Shown piece by piece: positions 49,715-57,000 of a stretch of DNA of 64,000 nt. The position numbers and the translations under genes were made by a program. Within the stretch, counting starts at the first letter, position 1, and each line of letters opens with the position of its first letter. The stretch comes from JAAXIE01 sp965263155 (lineage in GTDB: Bacteria > Chloroflexota > Dehalococcoidia > Lucifugimonadales > JAAXIE01): positions 3,038,001 through 3,102,000 of the forward strand of contig OZ253586.1 of assembly GCA_965263155.1 (NCBI GenBank), in the 5' to 3' direction. The notes below the pieces were generated by a model. The model saw nothing but the letters and a program-made list of their open reading frames with translations, made no database searches and had not been told where the DNA came from.

Positions 49715-50239
49715 GTGCGGGCGTATGATCCACTCACAGTCGATGAGCTTGGCCGAAATGCGGCGAGAGCGCTTATGAGTTATCCAGCGGTAGCTCTGCC
49801 CTCTGAAGTTGCCATTGGCAGGGGCGTCTATACAATCCACTACCGTGGCCGATTCCACGCGTACACAGGTCTCGCCGATACTCCGATCTATGTGGGCCAA
49901 GCTCGTGATCTGCGAACACGACTGAGCCAACATGCCCAGTCTATTGAGCAGGCCGAGAATCTGGAACTGCGCGACTTTGACTGCCGCTGGCTCGTGCTCG
50001 CACCGGTTTGGATCGGGCTGACCGAGCAGATATTGGTCGACGAGTACCGCCCCGTGTGGAATGCGATCCGGGGGTTTGGTAACCACGACCAGGGGACAAC
50101 TCGGCGGGCTCAAAAACGGTCTCAATGGGACACGCTTCACCCTGGCCGCCCTTGGGCAACCAGTTACCAAGACCTCGAGGGAGGAGCGCAGGCCGTGCTC
50201 ATGTCCATCCGCCGTCACAGAGAAGGCGAAGAAACATGA
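49715..50239 (+). CDS. GIY-YIG type II restriction endonuclease, Eco29kI-like
   Basis: 174 residues from GTG 49715. The GIY-YIG core is GVYTIHYRGRFHAYTGLADTPIYVGQARDLRTRLSQHAQSI, with the catalytic Arg in DLRTRLSQH. It continues with FDCRWLVLAPVWIGLTEQILVDEYRPVWNAIRGFGNHDQG and SQWDTLHPGRPWA. The E of the LTEQIL helix and the GFGNHDxG...SxWDTLHPGR block are characteristic of the Eco29kI family, whose members cut CCGCGG. Recognition by this protein is inferred only. It is co-transcribed with the methyltransferase. Confidence 0.88.
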   Translation: MRAYDPLTVDELGRNAARALMSYPAVALPSEVAIGRGVYTIHYRGRFHAYTGLADTPIYVGQARDLRTRLSQHAQSIEQAENLELRDFDCRWLVLAPVWIGLTEQILVDEYRPVWNAIRGFGNHDQGTTRRAQKRSQWDTLHPGRPWATSYQDLEGGAQAVLMSIRRHREGEET

Positions 50240-50268
50240 ACCATGATGGCTCATGGTACCGGACCCTT

Positions 50269-51165
50269 TCAGGCCGAAATTTCTTTGCACCCCTCCTCGA
50301 CCGGAACCGCTGTTCCGGTGACCCGGTTTCCCATACCCTGATAGAGCATGGCCAACTCGGTGCGGTACATATGCTGGAGGATCCATCCGCGCAGGGACTC
50401 GTAGCCACGACCCTCCTGCCATTCAGCGCGATTCTCACAGAGCACTTCTATGTAGCCCGCTTTCAGCAGGTCCGGGAAGTTGTAGGGGTAACGCTCTTCT
50501 CCGAATAGCATGACCCTACTACAGTGGTCGAACCTACCAGAGTTGAAGGGATGCCCACTGAGATTCTCACGGACTTGAGTGGGGCTCTGCATGGACACCA
50601 GTGGATTCACGCTATCCCAGAGGTGGTCCCACATCTCCCTGCCAGTTATTCCTCCAGCCTCATCCCACTCGTCCAGCACCAGCATGGGGTCCTCAAGCCA
50701 TATGCGGTAGTCCTGGTTGTACGCTGCATCTGGGTTTGGGTTCTCCAGATCAGCCCAGACCTGCGGGAACTGGATGCACCAGACAAAGCGGGACGCGAAC
50801 TCTCTCGCGCTCCAGTGGAAAGGTCCGGGCGGTGTCGGCGTCGATTGGGGAGCCCAGCGCGGTGTAGGAGCTGGCGTGGGGGCTGGGGTCGGGGTCGGGG
50901 TGACTGGCATCAACCCGCCACTGGGCCCGGTTCCACGCAGGGGAACGCCGACCGGGTATTCGACGGGCAGGGGGATGGGCGTGGCCGGGAAAAGCCTAGG
51001 GGTCGGTGCCGGCGTCTCGAACTCCCATTTGGGGGTCGGTGCGGCCGAACACCCGCAGGCGACGATGGCGATGAGCAGGACCAGAGTGATGGCCTTCAGG
51101 GTTACCTCCCGTTCTCCTTGTAGGGGAGGGCAGCATCCGGCGACATACCAGCCCCCAAAAGACAT
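50269..51165 (-). CDS. Putative lipoprotein with Pro/Thr linker
   Basis: 298 residues. A hydrophobic segment TLKAITLVLLIAIVACGC is a lipoprotein signal with the lipid Cys in VACGC. A Pro/Thr-rich linker of about 60 residues (TPTPTPAPTPAPTPRW) follows. The C-terminal 180 residues are an unrecognised domain with Trp, Cys and Tyr (SRFVWCIQFPQVW, DHLWDSVNPLVSM, SRVMLFGEERYPY, WILQHMYRTELAMLY). The ATG at 51165 gives an N-terminal extension before the signal; translation may begin nearer to the strong GGGAGG around 51110. Its place inside a transposon is unusual for a secreted protein. Confidence 0.55.
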   Translation of the reverse strand: MSFGGWYVAGCCPPLQGEREVTLKAITLVLLIAIVACGCSAAPTPKWEFETPAPTPRLFPATPIPLPVEYPVGVPLRGTGPSGGLMPVTPTPTPAPTPAPTPRWAPQSTPTPPGPFHWSAREFASRFVWCIQFPQVWADLENPNPDAAYNQDYRIWLEDPMLVLDEWDEAGGITGREMWDHLWDSVNPLVSMQSPTQVRENLSGHPFNSGRFDHCSRVMLFGEERYPYNFPDLLKAGYIEVLCENRAEWQEGRGYESLRGWILQHMYRTELAMLYQGMGNRVTGTAVPVEEGCKEISA

Positions 51166-51175
51166 GCCAACCAGC

Positions 51176-51421
51176 CTAGGGAAATCCTTCAGGAGAATGG
51201 CGCACCCGCGACCCTTTTGGGTAGCGACGCTTCAAAGGGACCCGGCGCTGCAGGAGCAATCTGTCCAAGTGCTCAAAGATGGACTTGCGGTTGGAGGGCA
51301 TCCGGTCGCCCGCCTTCCACTTCACGACGGCGTTAACGGTGACTTCCAACTCGTCGGCGATGGCCGCCAGCGTCCACCCCTTCTCCTGCAAGGCCAGTAG
51401 TCTTTCCTGCACCTCATTCAT
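51176..51421 (-). CDS. Small helix-turn-helix regulator
   Basis: 81 residues from ATG 51421. The HTH is RLLALQEKGWTLAAIADELEVTVNAVVKWKAGDRMPSNRKSIFEHLDRLL, an XRE/Cro-like core with a basic C-terminal tail (LKRRYPKGSRVRH). A site resembling its putative operator (TAACATAC-N3-GTATCGTG at 51432-51450) lies just upstream of its start, and a better one lies between the transposase and methyltransferase genes. It may control transposition and restriction-modification expression, like a C protein. Confidence 0.65.
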   Translation of the reverse strand: MNEVQERLLALQEKGWTLAAIADELEVTVNAVVKWKAGDRMPSNRKSIFEHLDRLLLQRRVPLKRRYPKGSRVRHSPEGFP

Positions 51422-51431
51422 GGAGCGACAA

Positions 51432-51450
51432 TAACATACAGCGTATCGTG
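51432..51450 (-). promoter_or_regulatory. Operator-like site before the HTH gene
   Basis: TAACATAC AGC GTATCGTG: the left arm and the centre spacing match the palindrome at 48774-48798, the right arm is imperfect. Confidence 0.5.
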
Positions 51451-51500
51451 CAACAAGCACACAAGAGAGAGCCGGAGGGCACGGCAGCGTAAGGAGAGAA

Positions 51501-51827
51501 ATGACTGACAACCAGAGACGGGCACTGAAAATCTGGCAAGTCCTGATATCACAGGCCCGCCATCGTCAGACTATCACGTACCGGGGATTGGCCCGAGAGA
51601 TTGAAGAAGGCATAGACCAACGGATTCTAGGCCCTTTTCTTGACCGTGTTAGTGAGTACACTATCAAGGTGCGGAATGTTGACCTCACGGTGCTGGTCGT
51701 CAGGGAACTTAAAGGAAGACCGGGAAAGCTGGGTGGCATTCAAGATTGGGATGCTGAGCGAGAAAGAAGCTACAACATCAACTGGTACGGAGTAACACCG
51801 CCTACTTCACAGGATTTTCGGGAGTGA
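51501..51827 (+). CDS. Hypothetical protein of the transposon
   Basis: 108 residues with AAGGAGAG before the ATG. The first 40 (QRRALKIWQVLISQARHRQTITYRGLAREI) look like a winged helix-turn-helix; strands follow (YTIKVRNVDLTVLVVRELKGRPGK), then NINWYGVTPPTSQDF. The gene overlaps the next by 4 bp. Not recognised; possibly an accessory DNA-binding protein. Confidence 0.55.
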   Translation: MTDNQRRALKIWQVLISQARHRQTITYRGLAREIEEGIDQRILGPFLDRVSEYTIKVRNVDLTVLVVRELKGRPGKLGGIQDWDAERERSYNINWYGVTPPTSQDFRE

Positions 51828-52009
51828 CGGCGGCGTACCGGGTCGCAGTGCGCCACGCGGGGAACCTTGGGGTGGGTACGTCCGCAGTGTGTGAAGCTGT
51901 AGCCCAAGCCCTAGATTTTGAAGCGTACCGAGTATGCGCGATAGCCCTCATCGAAGGGGCCATAGATGATGCCGCCCGGCCAATCCCGGAGCCAATGTTG
52001 AAGCCCTAG
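51824..52009 (+). CDS. Small hypothetical protein of the transposon
   Basis: 61 residues from a GTG overlapping the previous stop (GTGA). Helical: VAVRHAGNLGVGTSAVCEAVAQALDFEAYRVCAIALIEGAIDDAARP. The overlap suggests translational coupling and a joint function with the previous protein. Not recognised. Confidence 0.45.
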   Translation: MTAAYRVAVRHAGNLGVGTSAVCEAVAQALDFEAYRVCAIALIEGAIDDAARPIPEPMLKP

Positions 52010-52098
52010 AGAAAGCCACGCTTGTGGTAACGGAATCCCCTGAGTATCAAGCCAAGTCAGCGGGCTGTGTGGAAGCTTCTCTCAACTAGCCCGGTTGG

Positions 52099-52446
52099 TC
52101 ACTCATGGTGCCAACATTCACGATGCCCTTCTTTATCTTCTCGTACAGCCTTCAACAAGGAGTCAACCAATGACTGCACCTCGGCGTTCTCCAAATCACC
52201 AAGGCATATGTGCAGGTACAGATTTGAACCTACACGCTGCCCATGCGCGTCTAGAAGTTCGTTGGTACCCAACTTCCAGAGAGGAGCATCCCCTGCAACC
52301 TCCCGTAGAACCTCCTCTGGGCAATCAAGCCAGTCGTCCACGTGGCCGCACCGAACGGCTTGTTGTAGAGGTTGAGCGGGCCGACCTGCTCCTTCTTCGC
52401 CAGCAGATTGACCGAGTACTTCTTCAGTTGCCGGACTAGTAGCCAT
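52099..52446 (-). CDS. Hypothetical protein at the right end of the transposon
   Basis: 115 residues from ATG 52446 with GAGGAG upstream. Acidic head, then WLDCPEEVLREVAGDAPLWKLGTNELLDAHGQRVGSNLYLHICLGDLENAEVQSLVDSLLKAVREDKEGHRECW. A His/Cys-rich C-terminus is present. Not recognised. A competing minus-strand frame, 52251-52577, starts in the terminal repeat and overlaps this one; I consider it less likely. Confidence 0.5.
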   Translation of the reverse strand: MATSPATEEVLGQSAGEEGAGRPAQPLQQAVRCGHVDDWLDCPEEVLREVAGDAPLWKLGTNELLDAHGQRVGSNLYLHICLGDLENAEVQSLVDSLLKAVREDKEGHRECWHHE

Positions 52447-52580
52447 ACTTCTCTCCTCGGCAGGGTCTGAGTTTTGGGACGATCGTACCGCAGAAAGTGC
52501 TCGACGAACAGCTGCCAACCAGGGGACTTTTGCATCAGAAGCGGGACTATTGCATCAAGTGGGGGGTTTTGCATCAAAGC

Positions 52581-52591
52581 CGTGCTCTTGT
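52581..52591. repeat. Right target-site duplication
   Basis: CGTGCTCTTGT, the same as at 47416-47426. Confidence 0.75.
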
Positions 52592-52649
52592 TGAAGGGCT
52601 TTGGGAGGGGGTGCTAAAATGGTGTCGGACTTCGCTCAAAGAAGCTCCT

Positions 52650-52724
52650 TCCCCGGTAGCTCAGCGGTAGAGCGGTCGGCTGTTAACCGATTGGTCGTAG
52701 GTTCGAGTCCTACCCGGGGAGCCA
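52650..52724 (+). tRNA. tRNA-Asn(GTT)
   Basis: 75 nt with encoded CCA. Acceptor TCCCCGG/CCGGGGA, D-arm TAGCTCAGCGGTAGAGC, anticodon stem GTCGG/CCGAT with loop CTGTTAA (anticodon GTT), and T-arm GGTTCGAGTCC. Confidence 0.95.
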
Positions 52725-53036
52725 ACCCCCTTACATTAAGTACTTCCTTTGTTTGTAGTTAACTCGATGAGCCTGAATCTACGGGGAGTTCGCCGGCCGT
52801 TCGTTCCGGCGCCTCACAAGTCTCAAGCCTTTGTCGCGCGGCTTTTAGAGAGTGCCCATGCGAGCGCGATGTCCATGCGCTTCAACGACGACACAGAGGG
52901 CTTTACCGCACCGATGTGGCTTTCGATATTGAAGCCCACGGTTCTTTCTCGCTAGTCGGACCGTAGAGCAGGCGACCAGCCGTAGAGCATGCAACCATTG
53001 GGGGCCGAACTTGCCGGGGCCACGACTTTGTTTTCA
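52725..53036. other. Gap after tRNA-Asn
   Basis: Short frames only; none has a ribosome site or recognisable protein. No repeat or RNA gene is seen. Confidence 0.4.
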
Positions 53037-54128
53037 TCAGAGGCCCCGAGTACTCTTGGAGGCGACCATCCGGGTAACGGCGGCCTCTGTCAATGGCTCC
53101 ACTGCCTTATCGGGGAACGGGTAAACGCACTGAACATTGATCTCGCACAGCACATAGGTATCCTCTCCCGACGCGGTCTGTGGCCCATAGAGGAAATCCG
53201 CATCCCAAATCGCCGGGAGGGACTCTGTGTCGATAGATAGCACATGCTGCATGTCGGCGACCCATTGCGACTCGATCTTAGCCTTTATGTCCTGGAACTC
53301 GGGCTTAGACGGCCCGTAATAGGCGCGCGGCGGGGCGTCTGCTGCGTCACCGCTGGCCTCAGGAGGTGGAGGTGGCATAAGTGCTTTGACAAGCTGAAAA
53401 CCGAAGCCGACCACTCGGTTGTGCACGAGGTAGCAGCGAATCATCCTTTCTCCCAACCGGGGCTGATACGGCTGGTCGATCATGCACCCAGAGGCGGCGA
53501 AGTACGGTCGACAATGTTGAACGAAGTCTTCCAGCTGCATTTCCTCGATCCCACTACCACGCAGCCCGTGTAGTACGCGCACGGTCGCCCTCATAGAAGG
53601 GAGGGAACCGCCAACCACCTCCACTTTCCACACACCGTTTCCGCCGTTTCCTCGATTCTGCTTCAGTACCCTTGGGCCAGACGCCAGAAGCAGCGGAAGG
53701 CTCTCCTGCAGCTCCTCTGGAGCGTTATACAGACGTGTATCTGTACCCCACTCTAGGTGACGCGTACGGTAAAGGACTTCCTTGGTCCCCATCTTGGAAA
53801 TGATGTCGGGATGTGCACTGACCCACACGCCTTGCGATGCCACATCTCGGAGCACCGCGTCCAGCCGGCACCGGTCTTGGCCATTGACTATGGGGTCCAC
53901 CCAGACCAGGACTCCGTCCAGACCCAAAAGCCGTTCCCGTACCTTGTCGGAAATAACATCGGAATACACAATCGCCTCTGCGCTTACACCGCGAGCTTCC
54001 AGCGTGTCGACAACACGAATGAACCTGTTGATTTCGCGGGGGGTTGGTGGCACTGCAGGGTCACCGCGCCACAGGATACCAATGCGCCCAATGGAGCTGC
54101 CGGCCGTCCAGGAGCTTGTCCTCCCCAT
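53037..54128 (-). CDS. ATP-grasp-like protein of the Cj0069 type
   Basis: 363 residues. The N-terminal part IGRIGILWRGDP...NRFIRVVDTLEARGVSAEAIVYSD is a pre-ATP-grasp domain. The ATP-grasp features follow: PRVLKQNRGNGGNGVWKVEVV (nucleotide-binding loop with Lys), YFAASGCMIDQPYQPRLGERMIRCYLVHNRVVGFGFQLV, and the C-terminal VLCEINVQCVYPFPDKAVEPLTEA with the metal-binding Glu and Asn. Such proteins make acyl-phosphate-dependent ligations; the substrate is unknown. No partner gene is adjacent. Confidence 0.8.
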   Translation of the reverse strand: MGRTSSWTAGSSIGRIGILWRGDPAVPPTPREINRFIRVVDTLEARGVSAEAIVYSDVISDKVRERLLGLDGVLVWVDPIVNGQDRCRLDAVLRDVASQGVWVSAHPDIISKMGTKEVLYRTRHLEWGTDTRLYNAPEELQESLPLLLASGPRVLKQNRGNGGNGVWKVEVVGGSLPSMRATVRVLHGLRGSGIEEMQLEDFVQHCRPYFAASGCMIDQPYQPRLGERMIRCYLVHNRVVGFGFQLVKALMPPPPPEASGDAADAPPRAYYGPSKPEFQDIKAKIESQWVADMQHVLSIDTESLPAIWDADFLYGPQTASGEDTYVLCEINVQCVYPFPDKAVEPLTEAAVTRMVASKSTRGL

Positions 54129-54161
54129 AGTTTATTCAGCAGAAACCCGATCATGCTTCAA

Positions 54162-54318
54162 CTAACTCTGGACTACCAGCACTGGGCTCCCCAACCCCAG
54201 ACTGGCTTCGGCCACGCTTCCGAGCGTACACCTTGAGAGTTCGGAGCGTCCGTGAGACGTCATCACGATGAGGTCTTGTGGCGCCGCTTGGGCGAATTCG
54301 AGCTTCCTTGTCAGCTTT
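54162..54318 (-). pseudogene. Universal stress protein, C-terminal remnant
   Basis: The minus strand reads LTRKLEFAQAAPQDLIVMTSHGRSELSRCTLGSVAEASLGLGSPVLVVQS and stop. DLIVMTSHGRS and the GSVAE...SPVLVV end are the ATP-binding signature and last strand of UspA-family proteins. A stop codon precedes it on the 5' side, so only the last third survives. Confidence 0.75.
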
Positions 54319-54333
54319 CGCTAACACCGTCTC

Positions 54334-55467
54334 CTACGTCATCAGCGGCCCGCTGACAGGCAGGCCGGCGCGGGCGGCTTGGAGCTGGTCGGTGGTTACC
54401 ACCGGTTCGCTGGCCAGTTCCTCGGCTAGATGGGCCGGAGGGTGGATATCTCTGAGGGCGGGGATTACTTCCTCGCCCATGAGGCGCACAGAGCGCATCA
54501 GCTTCTCGTGTTCCATGCCGCCGAACATCATCCACAGGCTGACGTGGGTGATGCCTAGGTCAGCGGCCTGCTGAAACTTCTTGATCAGAGTGTCGGGGCT
54601 GCCGAAGTAGAGGCGGTCCATGAAGCCGTCGTCGTCCAGTTCACCCTCGAAGGGGCTAGGTGAGACGCGTCCGTTGGAGACTTCCAGCCGGTTCAGGGCG
54701 CGGCCTGCCCGGTTCTGCCAGCGGGCGTAAGGTAGCTGGGCTCGGGCTTCTTCATCGGTCTCCGCCACGTGCGTGACGCACTGGAGGCCCACTTCCAGAC
54801 CGTCGATGGGCTTGCCCAAGTCCTGATGGGCGTGGACCAGTGAGGCTACGTGGGACCTGACGCCTTGAAAACCCATGAGGCCCGCAGTGATGGGCATCAT
54901 GTCCCACTGGGCGCAGACCTGCATGGATTCCACGCTGGTGCCTGCCAGCCACAGGGGCGGATGGGGCTTCTGCATTGGCTTGGGCCAGACGGTGACCTCG
55001 CGGGGGATCTTGACGTATTCGCCTTCGTAGGCGAAAGACTCATCCTGTGTCCAAGCCTTGAGCATGACCTCCAGGCTCTCGTCGAACCGCTTGCGCGATT
55101 CGGGGATGGTGACGCCGAAGCCGCCGAACTCGTGGGGCTGGTAGCCCCGGCCGATGCCACAGATGAACCGGCCATCGATCAGGTTGTCCAGCACAGCCAC
55201 CTCTTCCGCCAGACGCAACGGCTGCCATACGGGGAGCACCAGCACTGCGGTGCCGATGCGTATGCGCTTGGTGCGTTGCCCGATGTGCAGGGCCTGCAGC
55301 AATGGAGATGGCGAGTTGCCATAGTTAGAAAAGTGGTGCTCCGCCACGAGACAGTAGTCGAACCCCAACTCTTCGGAGTACTGGATCTGCTCCACGCCCT
55401 CTTCGAAGAGGGTCTTCCAGTTGCGAAGGGCCGGATTCGGCCACTCCAAGAATAGCCCGAACTCCAT
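54334..55467 (-). CDS. Luciferase-like (LLM class) flavin-dependent oxidoreductase
   Basis: 377 residues. Bacterial luciferase fold: MEFGLFLEWPNPALRNWKTLFEEGVEQIQYSEELGFDYCLVAEHHFSNYGNSPSPLLQALHIGQRTKRIRIGTAVLVLPVWQPLRLAEEVAVLDNLIDGRFICGIGRGYQPHEF, then GTSVESMQVCAQWDMMPITAG and GSPDTLIKKFQQAADLGITHVSLWMMFGGM. Members use FMNH2 or F420 for oxygenation or dehydrogenation. With the amidohydrolase and CocE genes it forms a catabolic neighbourhood, although strands differ. Confidence 0.92.
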   Translation of the reverse strand: MEFGLFLEWPNPALRNWKTLFEEGVEQIQYSEELGFDYCLVAEHHFSNYGNSPSPLLQALHIGQRTKRIRIGTAVLVLPVWQPLRLAEEVAVLDNLIDGRFICGIGRGYQPHEFGGFGVTIPESRKRFDESLEVMLKAWTQDESFAYEGEYVKIPREVTVWPKPMQKPHPPLWLAGTSVESMQVCAQWDMMPITAGLMGFQGVRSHVASLVHAHQDLGKPIDGLEVGLQCVTHVAETDEEARAQLPYARWQNRAGRALNRLEVSNGRVSPSPFEGELDDDGFMDRLYFGSPDTLIKKFQQAADLGITHVSLWMMFGGMEHEKLMRSVRLMGEEVIPALRDIHPPAHLAEELASEPVVTTDQLQAARAGLPVSGPLMT

Positions 55468-55640
55468 TCATTGCCTCCTGAAGGCGCAACCGCGCCGTCC
55501 CGTATGGTAAGCACGTGTTCGCGTAGGGGCAACCCTTAGGGTCGGCCGGGCCGACCCGACGCGCTTTCTCACCAGTGGCTACGCCACTACAATGATGCTA
55601 CCAATTGCCATTCCTTACGACGACGAAAGGTGGCCCAACA

Positions 55641-56480
55641 ATGCAGGCAATCGACATGCACATGCACGTTCCACGGCAGCCGGGGTTGCCCGACCGTCCG
55701 GTGGACGCTCAGCTACGGGAGTACTTCCGCTCGCCTCCGCCTCCCACCGTGGAGGACATGGCCAACAAGTACAAGGAGTTGGATATCCTCGGCGTGGTTT
55801 TCTCCGTAGATACTGAGACCACGACCGGCGACCTACCCGACTCCAATGACTACGTCGCGGATATCGTGCGTGAGTACCCCGATCAGTTTATCGGGTTCTG
55901 CAACGTGGATCCTTGGAAGGGAGAGATTGCCGTCAACGAGGTGGAGCGGTGTGTGCGGGACTTGGGCATGAAGGGGCTCAAGCTGCATCCGGTACACCAA
56001 CGGTTCTTCCCCAACGACGAGCACTTCTACCCGCTATATGAGAAGTGCGTGGAGATGGATATCCCGGTTCTGTTCCATTCCGGCTATGCGGGCGCGGGGT
56101 CTGGCACGCCCGGAGGATCGGGGCTGAAGCTGAAGTACAGCGCGCCCATACCCTGCTTCGATGATGTGGCGGCCGACTTCCCGCAACTGACCATCATCAT
56201 GGCGCATCCCGGCTGGCCTTGGGTGGATGAGCAGATCGCCGTCACTCTTCACAAGGCTAACGTATACATGGACCTGTCGGGGTGGTCTCCCCGCTTCATC
56301 CCCCAGAACTTGGTGCACGAGTGCAGCCGGCGCCTGCGGGACAAGGTGCTGTTCGGCTCCGACTGGCCCCTCATCACCCCAGACCGCTGGCTGCGAGAGT
56401 TCAACGAGTGGGACCTCAGCGACGAGGTGCGCGCCAAGATACTGCTGGAAAACGCGCAGAAGGTGTTGAAGCTAGGGTAG
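55641..56480 (+). CDS. Amidohydrolase-2 family metal-dependent hydrolase/decarboxylase
   Basis: 279 residues from ATG 55641 with AAAGGTGG upstream. TIM-barrel ACMSD-like: the metal site HMHV at the start (AIDMHMHVPRQ), IGFCNVDPWKGEIAVNEVERCVRDLGMKGLKLHPVHQRFFPND, PVLFHSGYAG, LTIIMAHPGWPWVDEQIAV and VLFGSDWPLITPDRWL with the catalytic Asp. Members hydrolyse or decarboxylate ring-cleavage products. Divergent from the LLM gene, convergent with the hydratase-like gene. Confidence 0.9.
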   Translation: MQAIDMHMHVPRQPGLPDRPVDAQLREYFRSPPPPTVEDMANKYKELDILGVVFSVDTETTTGDLPDSNDYVADIVREYPDQFIGFCNVDPWKGEIAVNEVERCVRDLGMKGLKLHPVHQRFFPNDEHFYPLYEKCVEMDIPVLFHSGYAGAGSGTPGGSGLKLKYSAPIPCFDDVAADFPQLTIIMAHPGWPWVDEQIAVTLHKANVYMDLSGWSPRFIPQNLVHECSRRLRDKVLFGSDWPLITPDRWLREFNEWDLSDEVRAKILLENAQKVLKLG

Positions 56481-56489
56481 ACCTTGGTG

Positions 56490-56996
56490 TCAGCCTTCTG
56501 CCTTCGCGCCTCCGCTGTATTCCCAGAGGCAGACGTAGTCGTACTCCACCACTGGCTCGCCTCGCTGGTTGGTGGCTGAGACGTGGAAGGTGATGAACTT
56601 GTTGCCTCTGCGCTCGAATTTTTCGGAAACGCGGGTAATGCTGCTGATGGTGTCCCCCGGCTGCACGTAGGCCCCTTGGAAGTGGACCTTGGTTGATACG
56701 AAGGGGGTGCTGCGAGCGTTGGTCTGCGATTGTTCCGGCGCGATGTATCCGTGGGCCTCTATGACAGCTGAGCGCCTCTGGGGGGCGTAGGTGTACATCA
56801 TGGTTGGCGGAGCCACTGTGCCGGGCAGTCCCGCCCCTCTGGCCGCCCCGTCGTTGACATAGATGGGGTTCTCGTAACGTACGGCGCGGCAATAGTCGGC
56901 GATGTTTTCCCGGGTGACCTCGTACACATACTCCGGTGACTCGTCGCCAATGCGGGCGACATCCCACTCGTAGACTTGCTCCGTTTGCTCTGCCAT
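56490..56996 (-). CDS. MaoC-like/FAS1-type hot-dog dehydratase
   Basis: 168 residues from ATG 56996, 4 bp after the CocE gene stop. Hot-dog fold: YVYEVTRENIADYCRAVRYENPIYVND (hydratase start with N-P-I-Y), GLPGTVAPPTMMYTYA, VHFQGAYVQPGDTISSITRVSEKFERRGNKFITFHVSATNQRGEPVVEYDYVCLW. Similar to the N-terminal hydratase domain that acts on enoyl-CoA thioesters. Coupled to the upstream CocE-type gene. Confidence 0.85.
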   Translation of the reverse strand: MAEQTEQVYEWDVARIGDESPEYVYEVTRENIADYCRAVRYENPIYVNDGAARGAGLPGTVAPPTMMYTYAPQRRSAVIEAHGYIAPEQSQTNARSTPFVSTKVHFQGAYVQPGDTISSITRVSEKFERRGNKFITFHVSATNQRGEPVVEYDYVCLWEYSGGAKAEG

Positions 56997-57000
56997 CGGA

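Larger units (their letters stand above)
47427..52580. mobile_element. 5.15-kb transposon with restriction-modification cargo
   Basis: Left end GCTTTGATGCAAAACCCC at 47428-47445 matches the inverted right end at 52563-52580 exactly over 18 bp. Each end carries three copies of TGATGCAA(A/T)A in alternating orientation within 65 bp, for example TTCTGATGCAAAAGTCCC at 47478-47495 and, inverted, 52524-52541. Flanks carry an 11-bp duplication (47416-47426, 52581-52591), so insertion is fairly recent. Contents: SWIM/DDE transposase (minus), DNA methyltransferase and Eco29kI-like nuclease (plus), a lipoprotein and an HTH protein (minus), two small plus-strand genes and one minus-strand gene. The insertion lies about 60 bp upstream of tRNA-Asn. 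Confidence 0.85.

Noticed and set aside
52251..52577. Minus-strand protein starting inside the right transposon end
   Set aside because: It overlaps the better-supported 52099-52446 gene, which has a GAGGAG site; this frame begins in the terminal repeat without such a site.
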